Source of the DNA: Streptomyces sp. NBC_00572
GTDB lineage: Bacteria; Actinomycetota; Actinomycetes; Streptomycetales; Streptomycetaceae
Assembly (NCBI RefSeq): GCF_026341815.1
Contig: NZ_JAPENX010000001.1
Span: 4,898,001-4,962,000 of the forward strand
Length of the DNA: 64,000 nucleotides
Reading direction: 5' to 3'
Positions 20,330 through 28,722 of this stretch are shown piece by piece (position 1 is the stretch's first letter; the number at the start of each line of letters is the position of its first letter). Made by a program: the position numbers and the translations under genes. The notes beneath the pieces were generated by a model. It worked only from the letters and a program-made list of their open reading frames with translations. It was not told where the DNA came from and ran no database searches.

Positions 20330-20977
20330 ATGCCCGAGCTGGTCTTCTTCTCCGGAACCATGGATTGCGGGAAGAGCACCCTGGCGCTCCAGATCGCCCA
20401 CAACCGCGACGCGCGGGGGCTGCAGGGCGTGATCTTCACCCGTGACGACCGGGCGGGCGAGGGTAAGCTCTCCTCCCGGCTCGGCCTGGTGACGGAGGCC
20501 GTCGAGGCTCCGCAGGGCATGGATCTGTACGCGTACCTCGTCGCCCAGCTCTCCCAGGGCGGCAAAGCCGACTACGTGATCGTGGACGAGGCGCAGTTCC
20601 TCGCCCCGGAGCAGATCGACCAGCTCGCCCGGGTCGTCGACGACCTCGGCCTCGATGTCTTCGCCTTCGGCATCACCACCGACTTCCGGACCAGGCTCTT
20701 CCCCGGCTCGCAGCGGCTGATCGAGCTGGCGGACCGCATCGAGCAGCTCCAGGTCGAGGCGCTGTGCTGGTGCGGAGCCCGCGCCACGCACAACGCCCGC
20801 ACGGTGGGCGGCGAGATGGTCGTCGAGGGCGAGCAGGTCGTCGTCGGCGATGTGAACCGGCCGGCCGAGGAGATCGGTTACGAGGTGCTCTGCCGACGCC
20901 ATCACCGGCGCCGGATGACCTCGGCCTCGGCCCACGCGGGGGCTCTCTCCCCCGACGTGCTGCCGGTCAACGGCTGA
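20330..20977 (+). CDS. tdk: Thymidine kinase (type II)
   Basis: The 215-residue enzyme phosphorylates thymidine to dTMP for nucleotide salvage. The P-loop is SGTMDCGKST near residues 8-17, the Walker B/catalytic segment is VIVDEAQFL, and the C-terminal lasso region follows. Zinc-binding cysteines are visible in LCWCGARATHNAR and VLCRRHH. Length and motifs match bacterial TdK. An AAAGG-type ribosome site is 8-10 bp before the ATG. Confidence 0.93.
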   Translation: MPELVFFSGTMDCGKSTLALQIAHNRDARGLQGVIFTRDDRAGEGKLSSRLGLVTEAVEAPQGMDLYAYLVAQLSQGGKADYVIVDEAQFLAPEQIDQLARVVDDLGLDVFAFGITTDFRTRLFPGSQRLIELADRIEQLQVEALCWCGARATHNARTVGGEMVVEGEQVVVGDVNRPAEEIGYEVLCRRHHRRRMTSASAHAGALSPDVLPVNG

Positions 20978-21080
20978 TCCGCTCGCGGATCCGGTCCCCA
21001 CGGCGGGACCGGAGCGGGAGAGAAACGGTATCGGGGCGCTCGACTCTGGCGGAGTAGTTCTCTGCAGGAGGAGTCATCCG

Positions 21081-21512
21081 ATGAAGCATCCCCCGGACCG
21101 GATCGACGTGGCCGAGGGGCTGCGCCACATCCTTCAGGAGCTGTCCGCCGTCGAGCGGTCGGCCGAGGGTGAACGCGCGGGCCTGCCCGATCCTCGTACG
21201 GACGGAGAGGAGTCCTGGGACGGGCCCGAGTTCACCGTCGAGACCGTGAGCGACAACAGCATGCACGCCGTGGTGGACATCAGGGCGCTGCGCGGTCCCG
21301 CCCAGTCTCCGCCCGACCGCGCCGGGCCCGACGAGGAAGAGGTCGCCGCGCTGCGCGCCACGGTGCGGGCGCTGCTCGACCTTGCGGACATCGGCTCCGG
21401 GCGCGTGAGCACCACCGTGGTCCTCACCGCGCGGGGTCCACGAGTGGTCAGTTGCCGGCTCGGCGGCGGCGCGACCGTGTTCGCCCGCGAGCGGCGGCCC
21501 GGGGCGGGGTGA
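21081..21512 (+). CDS. Small hypothetical protein
   Basis: The 143-residue protein has a strong ribosome site (AGGAGG) before the ATG at 21081. It is acidic, with no signal peptide or membrane helix. The first 75 residues are Pro/Glu-rich; the C-terminal part (LDLADIGSGRVSTTVVLTAR) could form a small beta-rich domain. I do not recognise a family. Confidence 0.6.
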   Translation: MKHPPDRIDVAEGLRHILQELSAVERSAEGERAGLPDPRTDGEESWDGPEFTVETVSDNSMHAVVDIRALRGPAQSPPDRAGPDEEEVAALRATVRALLDLADIGSGRVSTTVVLTARGPRVVSCRLGGGATVFARERRPGAG

Positions 21513-21683
21513 GCGCGCGAGCGGGAAGACGGTTGCACACCCGGGCTGACCTGGCGTTCCCGGGTGCGTTCCCGTGCCGTCCCGGTGGGCGGTATCGGCT
21601 CGGGAACGGTCCGGGAACGGGTCGCCGGAGAGTACGTGGTGTCGGGAAGCAGAACCGGAGAAACCACGTAAAGGGGATAGGCC

Positions 21684-22103
21684 ATGGGACGCAAGTCGAC
21701 TGGACTCGCCGGGATCGTCGTCGCCGCCCTCGCCTTCGGGCTCGGGGTCACGGTCGAGTCGGGTCACTCGCAGAGCGGGTCGGTCGGCGTGCAGGTCCAG
21801 GCCGACGACCAGGGTCCGACGGTGATCGGGAACGGGCGGGTCGTGCAGGCCGCCGCCACTGACGACCAGGGTCCGACGGTGATCGGGAAGAACGTCGTGG
21901 TCCAGGCCGCCGCCACTGACGACCAGGGTCCGACGGTGATCGGGAAGAACGTCGTGGTCCAGGCCGTCGCGACCGACGACCAGGGTCCGACGGTGATCGG
22001 GAACGGGCGGGTCGTGCAGGCCGCCGCCACCGACGACCAGGGCCCCACCGTGATCGGCAAGAACCCGGTCGCCGGCGCCGGGCAGAGCCTCTTCGCCGCC
22101 TGA
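21684..22103 (+). CDS. Small secreted repeat protein (DDQGPTVIG repeats)
   Basis: The 139-residue protein starts with a signal-like segment (MGRKSTGLAGIVVAALAFGL). It then consists almost entirely of five 19-residue repeats beginning DDQGPTVIG and ending VVQAAAT. Repeats 1 and 4 carry NGR after the core, and repeats 2 and 3 carry KNV. GGGGATAGGCC precedes the ATG. No catalytic residues or cysteines are present, so a structural, surface or signalling role is more likely than an enzymatic one. It lies tail-to-tail with the SARP-type regulator of the peptide cluster, only 41 bp away. I do not recognise a named family. Confidence 0.72.
   Translation: MGRKSTGLAGIVVAALAFGLGVTVESGHSQSGSVGVQVQADDQGPTVIGNGRVVQAAATDDQGPTVIGKNVVVQAAATDDQGPTVIGKNVVVQAVATDDQGPTVIGNGRVVQAAATDDQGPTVIGKNPVAGAGQSLFAA
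21804..22088 (+). repeat. Five 57-bp tandem repeats inside the secreted repeat protein gene
   Basis: Units begin at 21804, 21861, 21918, 21975 and 22032, each starting with GACGACCAGGG. The first four are almost identical at DNA level; the fifth is more diverged and ends the gene. The near-identity suggests recent expansion by slippage or recombination. Confidence 0.93.
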
Positions 22104-22144
22104 GCCTGTCTGATCCCGGCCGATCCCCCCCGGCCGATCCCCCC

Positions 22145-25100
22145 TCAGCCGCGCCGGCGTTCCGCCGGTACGCCCATCTCGCCGAACAGGTCCTCCGCCG
22201 AGCGCTCGTTGCGGGTCGCCTCCTCCGAGCGGCCGAGGGCCGCCTGGGCGCGGGCCATGCCGGACAGGGCGTAGGCCATCTCGATCCGGAAGTCGAGAGA
22301 GTGCGCCACCTCGTGGGCGCTCTCGTGGAGGCCGAGCGCCGCCGCGTAGTCCTTGCGCTTGTAGAGGTAGCGGCCGACGGTGTTCTCGACCTTCGCCCGG
22401 CGCAGTGGAGAAACGTTTGGCCCGATCGTTTCCATCGCGCGGTCGGCGTACCGGACGGCCTGCTCGTCCCTGCCGAGACGCTGGGCGACCTCCGCGAGCA
22501 GGGCCAGGGCCAGGGCCACCTGCCCTGGGTCGCTGTTCTCGGTGCACAGGGCGCGGGCCCGCGCGAGACACGTGTCGGCGGCCTCGTCGTCGCCGAGGCA
22601 GGCGTGGGCGAACGCCAGGTCCGTGAAGGCGACCAACTTGTTCTCGTGCTGCCCGAGTTCGTCGCAGAGGGCGATCGCCCGACGGGCCGCCGAGGCGGCC
22701 TCCTCGTGCCGCCCCCACTGTTCGTACAGGGTGCTGAGCAGGGTGAGGCTCTCCGCCTCGGCACGGCTGGCGCCCAGTTCCCGCTGGTGCGCGATCGACT
22801 TCTCCAGATGGGACAGCGCCTGCGGGAACCGGCCGAGCAGGCTGTTGAGCTGGCCGAGGGCGCCCTCACTGTGGGCCAAGGTCTGCACGTCGCCCAGTCG
22901 TTCGGCGACGTCCCGGCCCTCCGTGGCCACCTCGATGCCCTCGGCGAAGCGGCCCAGCTTCCAGCAGGCGACGCCCAGATTGGACAGGCTGACGCCGAGC
23001 AGCGGCAGTTCACCGAGCCGGCGCGCGGCGGCCACCGCCAGGAGACCCATCGAGCGGAACTCCTCCAACTGGCCGCGCGCACTGAGCTGGAAGGCCAGGT
23101 TGCGGCTCAGGAACACGATGTGCCGGTCGTGTCCGAGCCGGTCGGCCAGGCAGACCGCCCCCAGCAGGGACCCCTGCTCCCGCGCGAACCACTGCTCGGC
23201 CTGCTCGCTGTCCGCCAGCAGCGGCAGTCGGGTGGCCCAGGCGCCCTCCTTCTCCACCTCCGCCACCTCGGTGGGAATGCGGCGCCTGCCCGGGAACATC
23301 ACCTGGCACGCCGACTCCGTCGCCGCCAGGTAGTAGTCGAGCAGTCGGCGCGTCGACGCGGAGTCGTCGTCCTCCGTCGCCGTCGACCTGAGGCTCTGCG
23401 CGAAGCTGCGCACCAGGTCGTGGAAGGTGTACAGGCCGATCTCCGGCTGCTGCAACAGGTGGACGTCCAGGAGGAGTTCGAGGATGTCCTCGGCGTCGGC
23501 CGGGTCGGTCTCCAGGAGGGCGGCCGCCGCGTACACGTCCAGGTCGCCGCCGGGATGCAGCGCCAGGCTGCGGAAGGCGGTCCGGCAGTCCTGCGCCAGG
23601 GCCTGGTACGACAGGCGCAGGGTGGCGGCGACACTGCGCTGGCCCGAACTCAGCTCGTCCAGGCGGCGCGTCTCGTCGCGCAGCCGGTCGGCCAGGTAAC
23701 GCAGAGTCCAGCGGGGCCGGTTGCGCAGCCGGGCGGTGGCGATTCGCAGGGCCAGGGGAAGGCGGCCGCACAGCCGGGCCAGTTCGGCCGCCGCCTCCGG
23801 CTCCGCCGCGTACCGCCGTTCGCCGAGCGTCTCCGCCATCAGGGCCGCGCACTCGGCCGGCGACATCACGTCGATGGAGATCCACTGGGCCGAGTCGAGT
23901 TCCATCAGCCGGGCCCGGCTGGTGATGAGGACCAGGCAGCCGCCCGAGGTCGGCAGCAGCGGCCGTACGTCGTCCGCGTCGGCGGCGTTGTCGAGGAGGA
24001 GCAGCAGCCGCTTCCCGGTGACGGTCGCCCGCCACAATGCCGTACGGCCCGCGAGGTCCTCGGGGATGCGCGCGCCCGGTACACCCAGGGCGCGTAAGAG
24101 GCTGTCGAGGGCCCCGCCGGCGGTCACCGGCTGCTCGCCGGGGGTGTATCCGCGCAGGTCGATGTAGAGCTGGCCGTCGGGGAACTCGCCCGCGAGGGTG
24201 TGCGCCGCGTGCACCGCGAGGGAGGTCTTGCCGCTGCCGCCCATGCCGTCCAGGGCCACGATCCGGGAGTGACGCGCACAGTCCAGGCCCGCCGAGTCGA
24301 GGAGTTCCCGCAGTTCGTCGCCGCGACCGGTGAAGTCCGCCAGGTCGTACGGCAGGGTGCAGGGTGCCTCGGGGGCCGTGGTGTCCAGGACGGGGACCGG
24401 GGCCGCGGCGGGCGGGGGAGCGGGGGCGGCCAGTTCCGGGCTGTCGCGCAGGATGCCCTCGTACACCTTGGTCAGGCGGGGGCCCGGGTCGACGCCCAGC
24501 TCCTCCACGAGGAGTTCGCGGACCCGGCTGTACTCCTCAAGGGCCTCGGCCTGCCGGCCCGAGCGGTACAGGGCGAGCATCAACTGGGCGCGCAGCGACT
24601 CGTGGAGGGGGTGGGCCTGGACCAGATCCCTCAGGTCGACGATCAGTTCGCCGGTCTCGCCGAGGCCGAGACGCAGGTCGAAGAGCTGCTCGGCGGCCGC
24701 GAGTCTTCGCTCCTCCAGCGCGGTGGCCGCCGCCTCGATGACCGGGCCGCCCGCCCCGGACAGGATCGGGCCCCGCCACAGGCCGAGCGCCCGGCGCAGT
24801 GCCTCCACCGCGTCGACGGTCCGGCCCTCGCCCGGTGCGTCCCGGGCCGCTTGCACCAGGGTGCCGAACTCCGTCAGGTCCAGCTGCCCGGGGCCCAGGA
24901 CCACCCGGTAGCCGGGGCCGTCGGTCACGATGACCTCGCTGCCCGCGGGGATGCGCCGCCGGAGATCGGCGATCGCCTTGCGGACCTGGTGGGAGGCGGT
25001 GGCGGGCGGGTCCTCGGCCCAGGCCGACTCCACGAGCCGCCCGATCGGCAGTACCCGGCCGGGCTCCAGGAGCAGAGTCCCGAGCACACGTTCCTGGATG

Positions 25101-25192
25101 AGGCCCCCCAGCCTCAGCCGCGAACCGTCCGCCCAGCCCTCCAGAGGGCCCAGCACGTTGAATCTCAGCGATGGCTCCCCGGCATTGGTCAT
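22145..25192 (-). CDS. AfsR-type SARP regulator with NB-ARC ATPase and TPR domains
   Basis: The 1015-residue regulator has an OmpR-like winged-helix DNA-binding domain at about residues 8-100 and a bacterial transcriptional activation domain at about 105-255. A short Pro/Ala linker leads to an NB-ARC ATPase with Walker A GMGGSGKTS near residues 316-324, Walker B LLLLLDNA and a sensor motif LITSR. A long C-terminal set of TPR repeats runs from about residue 600 to 990. The ATG at 25192 is chosen because conserved SARP sequence (LRFNVLGPLEGW) begins eight residues later. AfsR-type SARPs activate antibiotic clusters, and its place at the cluster edge suggests a pathway-specific role. It is divergent from a second regulator at 25387. 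Confidence 0.9.
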   Translation of the reverse strand: MTNAGEPSLRFNVLGPLEGWADGSRLRLGGLIQERVLGTLLLEPGRVLPIGRLVESAWAEDPPATASHQVRKAIADLRRRIPAGSEVIVTDGPGYRVVLGPGQLDLTEFGTLVQAARDAPGEGRTVDAVEALRRALGLWRGPILSGAGGPVIEAAATALEERRLAAAEQLFDLRLGLGETGELIVDLRDLVQAHPLHESLRAQLMLALYRSGRQAEALEEYSRVRELLVEELGVDPGPRLTKVYEGILRDSPELAAPAPPPAAAPVPVLDTTAPEAPCTLPYDLADFTGRGDELRELLDSAGLDCARHSRIVALDGMGGSGKTSLAVHAAHTLAGEFPDGQLYIDLRGYTPGEQPVTAGGALDSLLRALGVPGARIPEDLAGRTALWRATVTGKRLLLLLDNAADADDVRPLLPTSGGCLVLITSRARLMELDSAQWISIDVMSPAECAALMAETLGERRYAAEPEAAAELARLCGRLPLALRIATARLRNRPRWTLRYLADRLRDETRRLDELSSGQRSVAATLRLSYQALAQDCRTAFRSLALHPGGDLDVYAAAALLETDPADAEDILELLLDVHLLQQPEIGLYTFHDLVRSFAQSLRSTATEDDDSASTRRLLDYYLAATESACQVMFPGRRRIPTEVAEVEKEGAWATRLPLLADSEQAEQWFAREQGSLLGAVCLADRLGHDRHIVFLSRNLAFQLSARGQLEEFRSMGLLAVAAARRLGELPLLGVSLSNLGVACWKLGRFAEGIEVATEGRDVAERLGDVQTLAHSEGALGQLNSLLGRFPQALSHLEKSIAHQRELGASRAEAESLTLLSTLYEQWGRHEEAASAARRAIALCDELGQHENKLVAFTDLAFAHACLGDDEAADTCLARARALCTENSDPGQVALALALLAEVAQRLGRDEQAVRYADRAMETIGPNVSPLRRAKVENTVGRYLYKRKDYAAALGLHESAHEVAHSLDFRIEMAYALSGMARAQAALGRSEEATRNERSAEDLFGEMGVPAERRRG

Positions 25193-25386
25193 GTGCCGCG
25201 AGCACCCCCCCAGGTCTCCCGCCGACGCCCACGGCGCCGGGTGATTGCGGATCCTAGCCCGTTCCCGTGACCCCCGGGAACGAGGCGGTACGGGATCGGT
25301 AAGCGGCCCCGCCACCGTATGACCCACGAGGCCGACTCCTTCACGGCCCTCGCGACTGAGGCCCCCATGCAGCAAGGAGACTGGTC

Positions 25387-26760
25387 ATGACCGAGCAGGC
25401 ATCGCCGGACGGGCTCGCCGAACAGCTGCGGGCGGCACGGCAGTGGGCCGGCATCACCCAGGAGCAGCTGGCCGGCCTGTCGACCGTCAGCGTGCGGGCC
25501 ATCCGCGATCTGGAGCAGGGGCGGGTGCGGCACCCGCGTCGGGAGACGCTCCGGCTGCTCGCCGGGGCCATGCGGCTGAGCGATGCCCGCCGCGCCGCCC
25601 TTGAACTGGCCGTCGAGGGGGCGGAGGCCGGCACGGTGATGCGCGAGGCGTACGGCGCGGAACTGGCGCCGCCGCCGAAGCCGTTGCGCCGACTGGTCGG
25701 CCGCGCCGAGGAACTGCGCTCCCTGACCGGACTGTTGGCCACCGAGAACGAACGTCTGCTCAGCGTGGTGGGGTTGGCCGGTGTGGGCAAGACCCGACTG
25801 GCTCAGGAAGCGGCCCTGTTGCTCCACGGCCGCGACCGGACCCCCGTCGTCTGGGTGGACATGGACGAAGCCGCTCCGCCGGCGTCCGGGCCTGCCGGTA
25901 CCCGCAGCCCGCGGTCCGCGCTGACGGGCTGGGCCCGCTCCCTGGCTCTCGGCGGCCGGGGCCTGGACGAACTAGCCTCCGTGATACGCGGCCGGGCCAC
26001 CCTGCTGGTCCTCGACGGCCACGACACCACCCCCCACATCACACCCCCGCTCCTCGAACTGCTGCACGTCTGCGAGCACCTCAAAGTGCTGATCACCACC
26101 CGGGAGCCGCACCGCACCCCGGGCAACCGAATGCTGCCGCTCGGCCCGCTTCCCGTACCCGACCCGGAACCGTCGGACGGCACCGGCACACCGCAGCCCG
26201 GAGCGTCCCTGACCGCCGGGCAGCCCGCCGTCGAACTCATGCTGTCGTACGTCGGTCACATGCGCCCCGACCTGATGCCCGGGGACTCCCTGGTGCGCAC
26301 GGTCGTGCACCTCAGCCGGGCCCTCGACGGCGTCCCCCGGGCCATGGAAGCCGCCGCGTCCTGGCTGCTGTTGCGCTCGCCCGCCGAACTGCTGCGGATC
26401 GCCCTGACCGCCCCGCTCGACGTCGTGGACGACGTGACCGCCGGCGAGACGGGCGGCGAGGGCCTCGCCGCACTCCTGTCGGCGGCCGTGCACCGGCTGG
26501 ACGACGGTCCGGCGGCGCTGCTCGGAGACCTGAGCCTGCTCCCCGACGGATGGAGCGCCGACCAGGCCGCCGCCGGCCTGTCGACGCCCCCCGCCGCCGT
26601 GGTGCGCGACGTGCATGCGCTGATGCTGCGCGGTCTCGTCCGGCGGCTGCCCGGCGAGGAGGACGGCACCCCGCGGTTCGGGGTGCTCAACCTGGTGCGG
26701 CAGCTCGCCGCCGAACGCGCCGCCCAGCTCGTCCCGGCGGCGGCCCTCGTCTCCTCCTGA
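25387..26760 (+). CDS. XRE-type HTH regulator with NB-ARC-like ATPase domain
   Basis: The 457-residue protein begins with a Cro/C1-type HTH at about residues 9-65 (GITQEQLAGLSTVSVRAIRDLEQGR). An NTPase with the P-loop GLAGVGKT at residues 129-136 follows, with a LLVLDGHD Walker B and a LITTRE sensor. Unlike most relatives it ends soon after the ATPase, with no TPR, WD40 or LuxR domain, so it may be a shortened form. AAGGAGA lies before the ATG at 25387. It probably regulates the peptide cluster jointly with the divergent SARP regulator. Confidence 0.85.
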   Translation: MTEQASPDGLAEQLRAARQWAGITQEQLAGLSTVSVRAIRDLEQGRVRHPRRETLRLLAGAMRLSDARRAALELAVEGAEAGTVMREAYGAELAPPPKPLRRLVGRAEELRSLTGLLATENERLLSVVGLAGVGKTRLAQEAALLLHGRDRTPVVWVDMDEAAPPASGPAGTRSPRSALTGWARSLALGGRGLDELASVIRGRATLLVLDGHDTTPHITPPLLELLHVCEHLKVLITTREPHRTPGNRMLPLGPLPVPDPEPSDGTGTPQPGASLTAGQPAVELMLSYVGHMRPDLMPGDSLVRTVVHLSRALDGVPRAMEAAASWLLLRSPAELLRIALTAPLDVVDDVTAGETGGEGLAALLSAAVHRLDDGPAALLGDLSLLPDGWSADQAAAGLSTPPAAVVRDVHALMLRGLVRRLPGEEDGTPRFGVLNLVRQLAAERAAQLVPAAALVSS

Positions 26761-26813
26761 ACACACCCCGCTCTCCCACCGTTTCCCCTTCCTCGAAGAA
26801 AGGCCCGTCCGCC

Positions 26814-27737
26814 ATGCGCAATCTGATCTCGCTCGCCGACCTGAAGCCCGAGCAGCTCGCCCGAATCGTCGCCCGCGCGGTCGAGTTCGGCACCGGCGGC
26901 GTCGACGACAAGCCGTTGACCGGACGTCAGATCGGTGTCTACTTCCGCAAGTCGTCCACCCGGACCCGGACTTCGTTCTGGGCCGGGGCCACCCGGCTGG
27001 GCGCCGACGTCATCACCTTCGGACCCGACGAACTCCAGCTGACCACCGGCGAGACGGTCGAGGACACCAGCCGGGTCCTCGGCCAGTACCTCGACGCGCT
27101 CGTCGTCCGCACCAACGGCGACGTGGCGGAGATGCGCCGCCTCGGCGGCAGCCCTGACCTCGCCGTCGTCAACGCCCTCAGCCTGGACGAGCACCCGACG
27201 CAGGCGATCGCCGACCTGACCACGCTCGCCGAGCACTTCGGTGACCTCGCCGGACGCCATGTGCTCGTCGTCGGTGAGGGCAACAGCTCCGGCGCGGCCC
27301 TCGCGCTGGCCGGCGCGCTCACCCCCGGGCTGCGGATCACCCTGCTGAGCCCCGCGGGCTACGAGGTGCCCAAGACCACCATGGACCTGGTCGACGAACT
27401 CGGCGGCACCGACCACCTGGTGAGCCGGATCACCGACCCGGCCGCGGTCGAAGGACCCGTCGACGCCGTCTACACGAGCCGCTGGCAGACCATGGGCGTG
27501 CCGAAGGCCGACCCCGACTGGCTGACGTCCTTCGAGGGCTTCGCCGTCGACCGGGAGTTCTTCGAGCGGTACAGCGGACCGGACACCGTCTTCCTGCACG
27601 ACCTGCCCGCCGTACGCGGCCAGGAGGTCACCGACGAGGTCCTCGACGGGGAGCGCAGTCTCGCCTGGCGGCAGGCCCACCACAAGATGACGGCGGCGAT
27701 GGCCGTACTGGAGTGGTGCGTCGTCGGCGAGAACTGA
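26814..27737 (+). CDS. Aspartate/ornithine carbamoyltransferase family enzyme of the peptide cluster
   Basis: The 307-residue enzyme carries the carbamoyl-phosphate loop SSTRTRTSF, the DEHPTQAIADL motif and a TSRWQTMG amino-acid-binding loop. The segment that reads HCLPAxRGxEV in ornithine carbamoyltransferases is here HDLPAVRGQEVTDEV, so the Cys is replaced by Asp. Length is normal for the family. It should transfer a carbamoyl group from carbamoyl phosphate to an amine of an unusual amino acid, giving a ureido residue; VioL of viomycin biosynthesis is a precedent. The acceptor is unknown; 2,3-diaminobutyrate is one candidate because this cluster appears to make it. It lies 53 bp after the XRE regulator and ends at a terminator shared with the MbtH gene. 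Confidence 0.82.
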   Translation: MRNLISLADLKPEQLARIVARAVEFGTGGVDDKPLTGRQIGVYFRKSSTRTRTSFWAGATRLGADVITFGPDELQLTTGETVEDTSRVLGQYLDALVVRTNGDVAEMRRLGGSPDLAVVNALSLDEHPTQAIADLTTLAEHFGDLAGRHVLVVGEGNSSGAALALAGALTPGLRITLLSPAGYEVPKTTMDLVDELGGTDHLVSRITDPAAVEGPVDAVYTSRWQTMGVPKADPDWLTSFEGFAVDREFFERYSGPDTVFLHDLPAVRGQEVTDEVLDGERSLAWRQAHHKMTAAMAVLEWCVVGEN

Positions 27738-27759
27738 GCGGCACGGGTCCGAAACGGAC

Positions 27760-27809
27760 GGGGGCGGCGTCGGTACGGGTTCGGGGAACCCGGTACCGAC
27801 GCCGCCCCC
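27760..27809. terminator. Bidirectional terminator between the carbamoyltransferase and MbtH genes
   Basis: A 17-bp stem (GGGGGCGGCGTCGGTAC with its complement) is extended after one bulged base by GGGTT/AACCC around a CGGGG loop. It lies between convergent genes. Confidence 0.82.
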
Positions 27810-27827
27810 GCGTGTGAGCGACGGTCG

Positions 27828-28040
27828 TCAGCCGCCCATCGCGGCGACCACCGAACGGGGCCGCAGATCCGTCCAGTTGGCCTCGATGTACTCGGCGCAC
27901 TCCTGCTTGCTGCCCTCCTCGCGGACCAGCTGCCAGCCCTCCGGGCGCCGGATCCGGGCGGGCCACAGCGAGTGCTGGCCCTCGTCGTTGGCCAGGACGA
28001 CGAAACGGCCGTCGGCGTCGTCGAACGGATTGGTTGCCAT
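27828..28040 (-). CDS. MbtH-like NRPS accessory protein
   Basis: The 70-residue protein has all the MbtH signatures: MATNPFDDADGRFVVLANDE, QHSLWP near residues 22-27, GW in RRPEGWQLV, and NWTDLRPRS near the end. MbtH-like proteins bind adenylation domains and are often needed for their folding and activity. AGGTGA lies in front of the ATG at 28040. It presumably serves the two NRPS proteins of this cluster. It lies on the opposite strand from the NRPS genes, behind a small unknown gene. Confidence 0.95.
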   Translation of the reverse strand: MATNPFDDADGRFVVLANDEGQHSLWPARIRRPEGWQLVREEGSKQECAEYIEANWTDLRPRSVVAAMGG

Positions 28041-28178
28041 GGCTTCACCTCTGTGGGTTCCGTGGAACGGGGATCCGGTGCCGCACCGGTGCCTCGACGC
28101 TACGAGACCGTGTCCGCCGGTTCGGGCAGCCGGGGCGGCAGTTGGGCGGCAGCCCGCCCGGACCTCGTGCCGGGCGGC

Positions 28179-28197
28179 CGGCCCCGCGCGCGGGGCC
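28179..28197 (-). terminator. GC-rich hairpin after the 89-residue gene
   Basis: The palindrome GGCCCCGCGCGCGGGGCC ends directly at the stop codon of the gene at 28198-28467. It has no T run, so it may only slow transcription. Confidence 0.45.
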
Positions 28198-28467
28198 CTA
28201 GACGAGGACGCGGGACACCTCGTTGGCGCGCGTGACGGCGATCCCGGTGGCGACCGCGGCGGCACGCACCGAGCCGAGCGCCTCGCGCAGCAGCTCGGTG
28301 CGCAGCCGGGGCTGGTCCGCCAGTTCCGGCCGGTCGGCGTCGATCAGCTGCATCGCCGCCTCCAGGACCGCGAACTTGGCCTCGCCCAGGGGCTCGTGGC
28401 GATCGGCATCGGACATGACGTCGCGCAGGGCCGCGGCCAGTTCCGCGGCGGGGGCGATCTGGGACAT
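28198..28467 (-). CDS. Small hypothetical helical protein
   Basis: The 89-residue protein has GAGGAGTGG before the ATG at 28467. It is predicted mostly helical, acidic at the start and without cysteines or membrane segments. I do not recognise a family. It is read in the same direction as the MbtH-like gene and is divergent from the glutamate-mutase operon, so it may share the cluster's regulation. The 255-bp region between it and the mutase gene should hold divergent promoters; I saw no clear operator. Confidence 0.6.
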   Translation of the reverse strand: MSQIAPAAELAAALRDVMSDADRHEPLGEAKFAVLEAAMQLIDADRPELADQPRLRTELLREALGSVRAAAVATGIAVTRANEVSRVLV

Positions 28468-28722
28468 GGGTCCACTCCTCAGGGTTCTCGGACGCGTGTG
28501 CTCCCGCGTTCCGCTCCGGCCGACGGGGCTTCGGAGCGGCGGAATCCGACTGTAGGGCGGGCCGGGAAGACGGCGGCGGCAGCGACCGGCAACTGCCGCC
28601 CGGCTGCCGCCCGGGGCGCCGGTCGGCGGGGTCCCGCGTTCCTACGATCGATGCCGAAGGGAAGTTCCGAGCGATCCAGGACCTCCTTCTCCCACTTGTC
28701 ATCCCACGATGTGGACGAAGTG

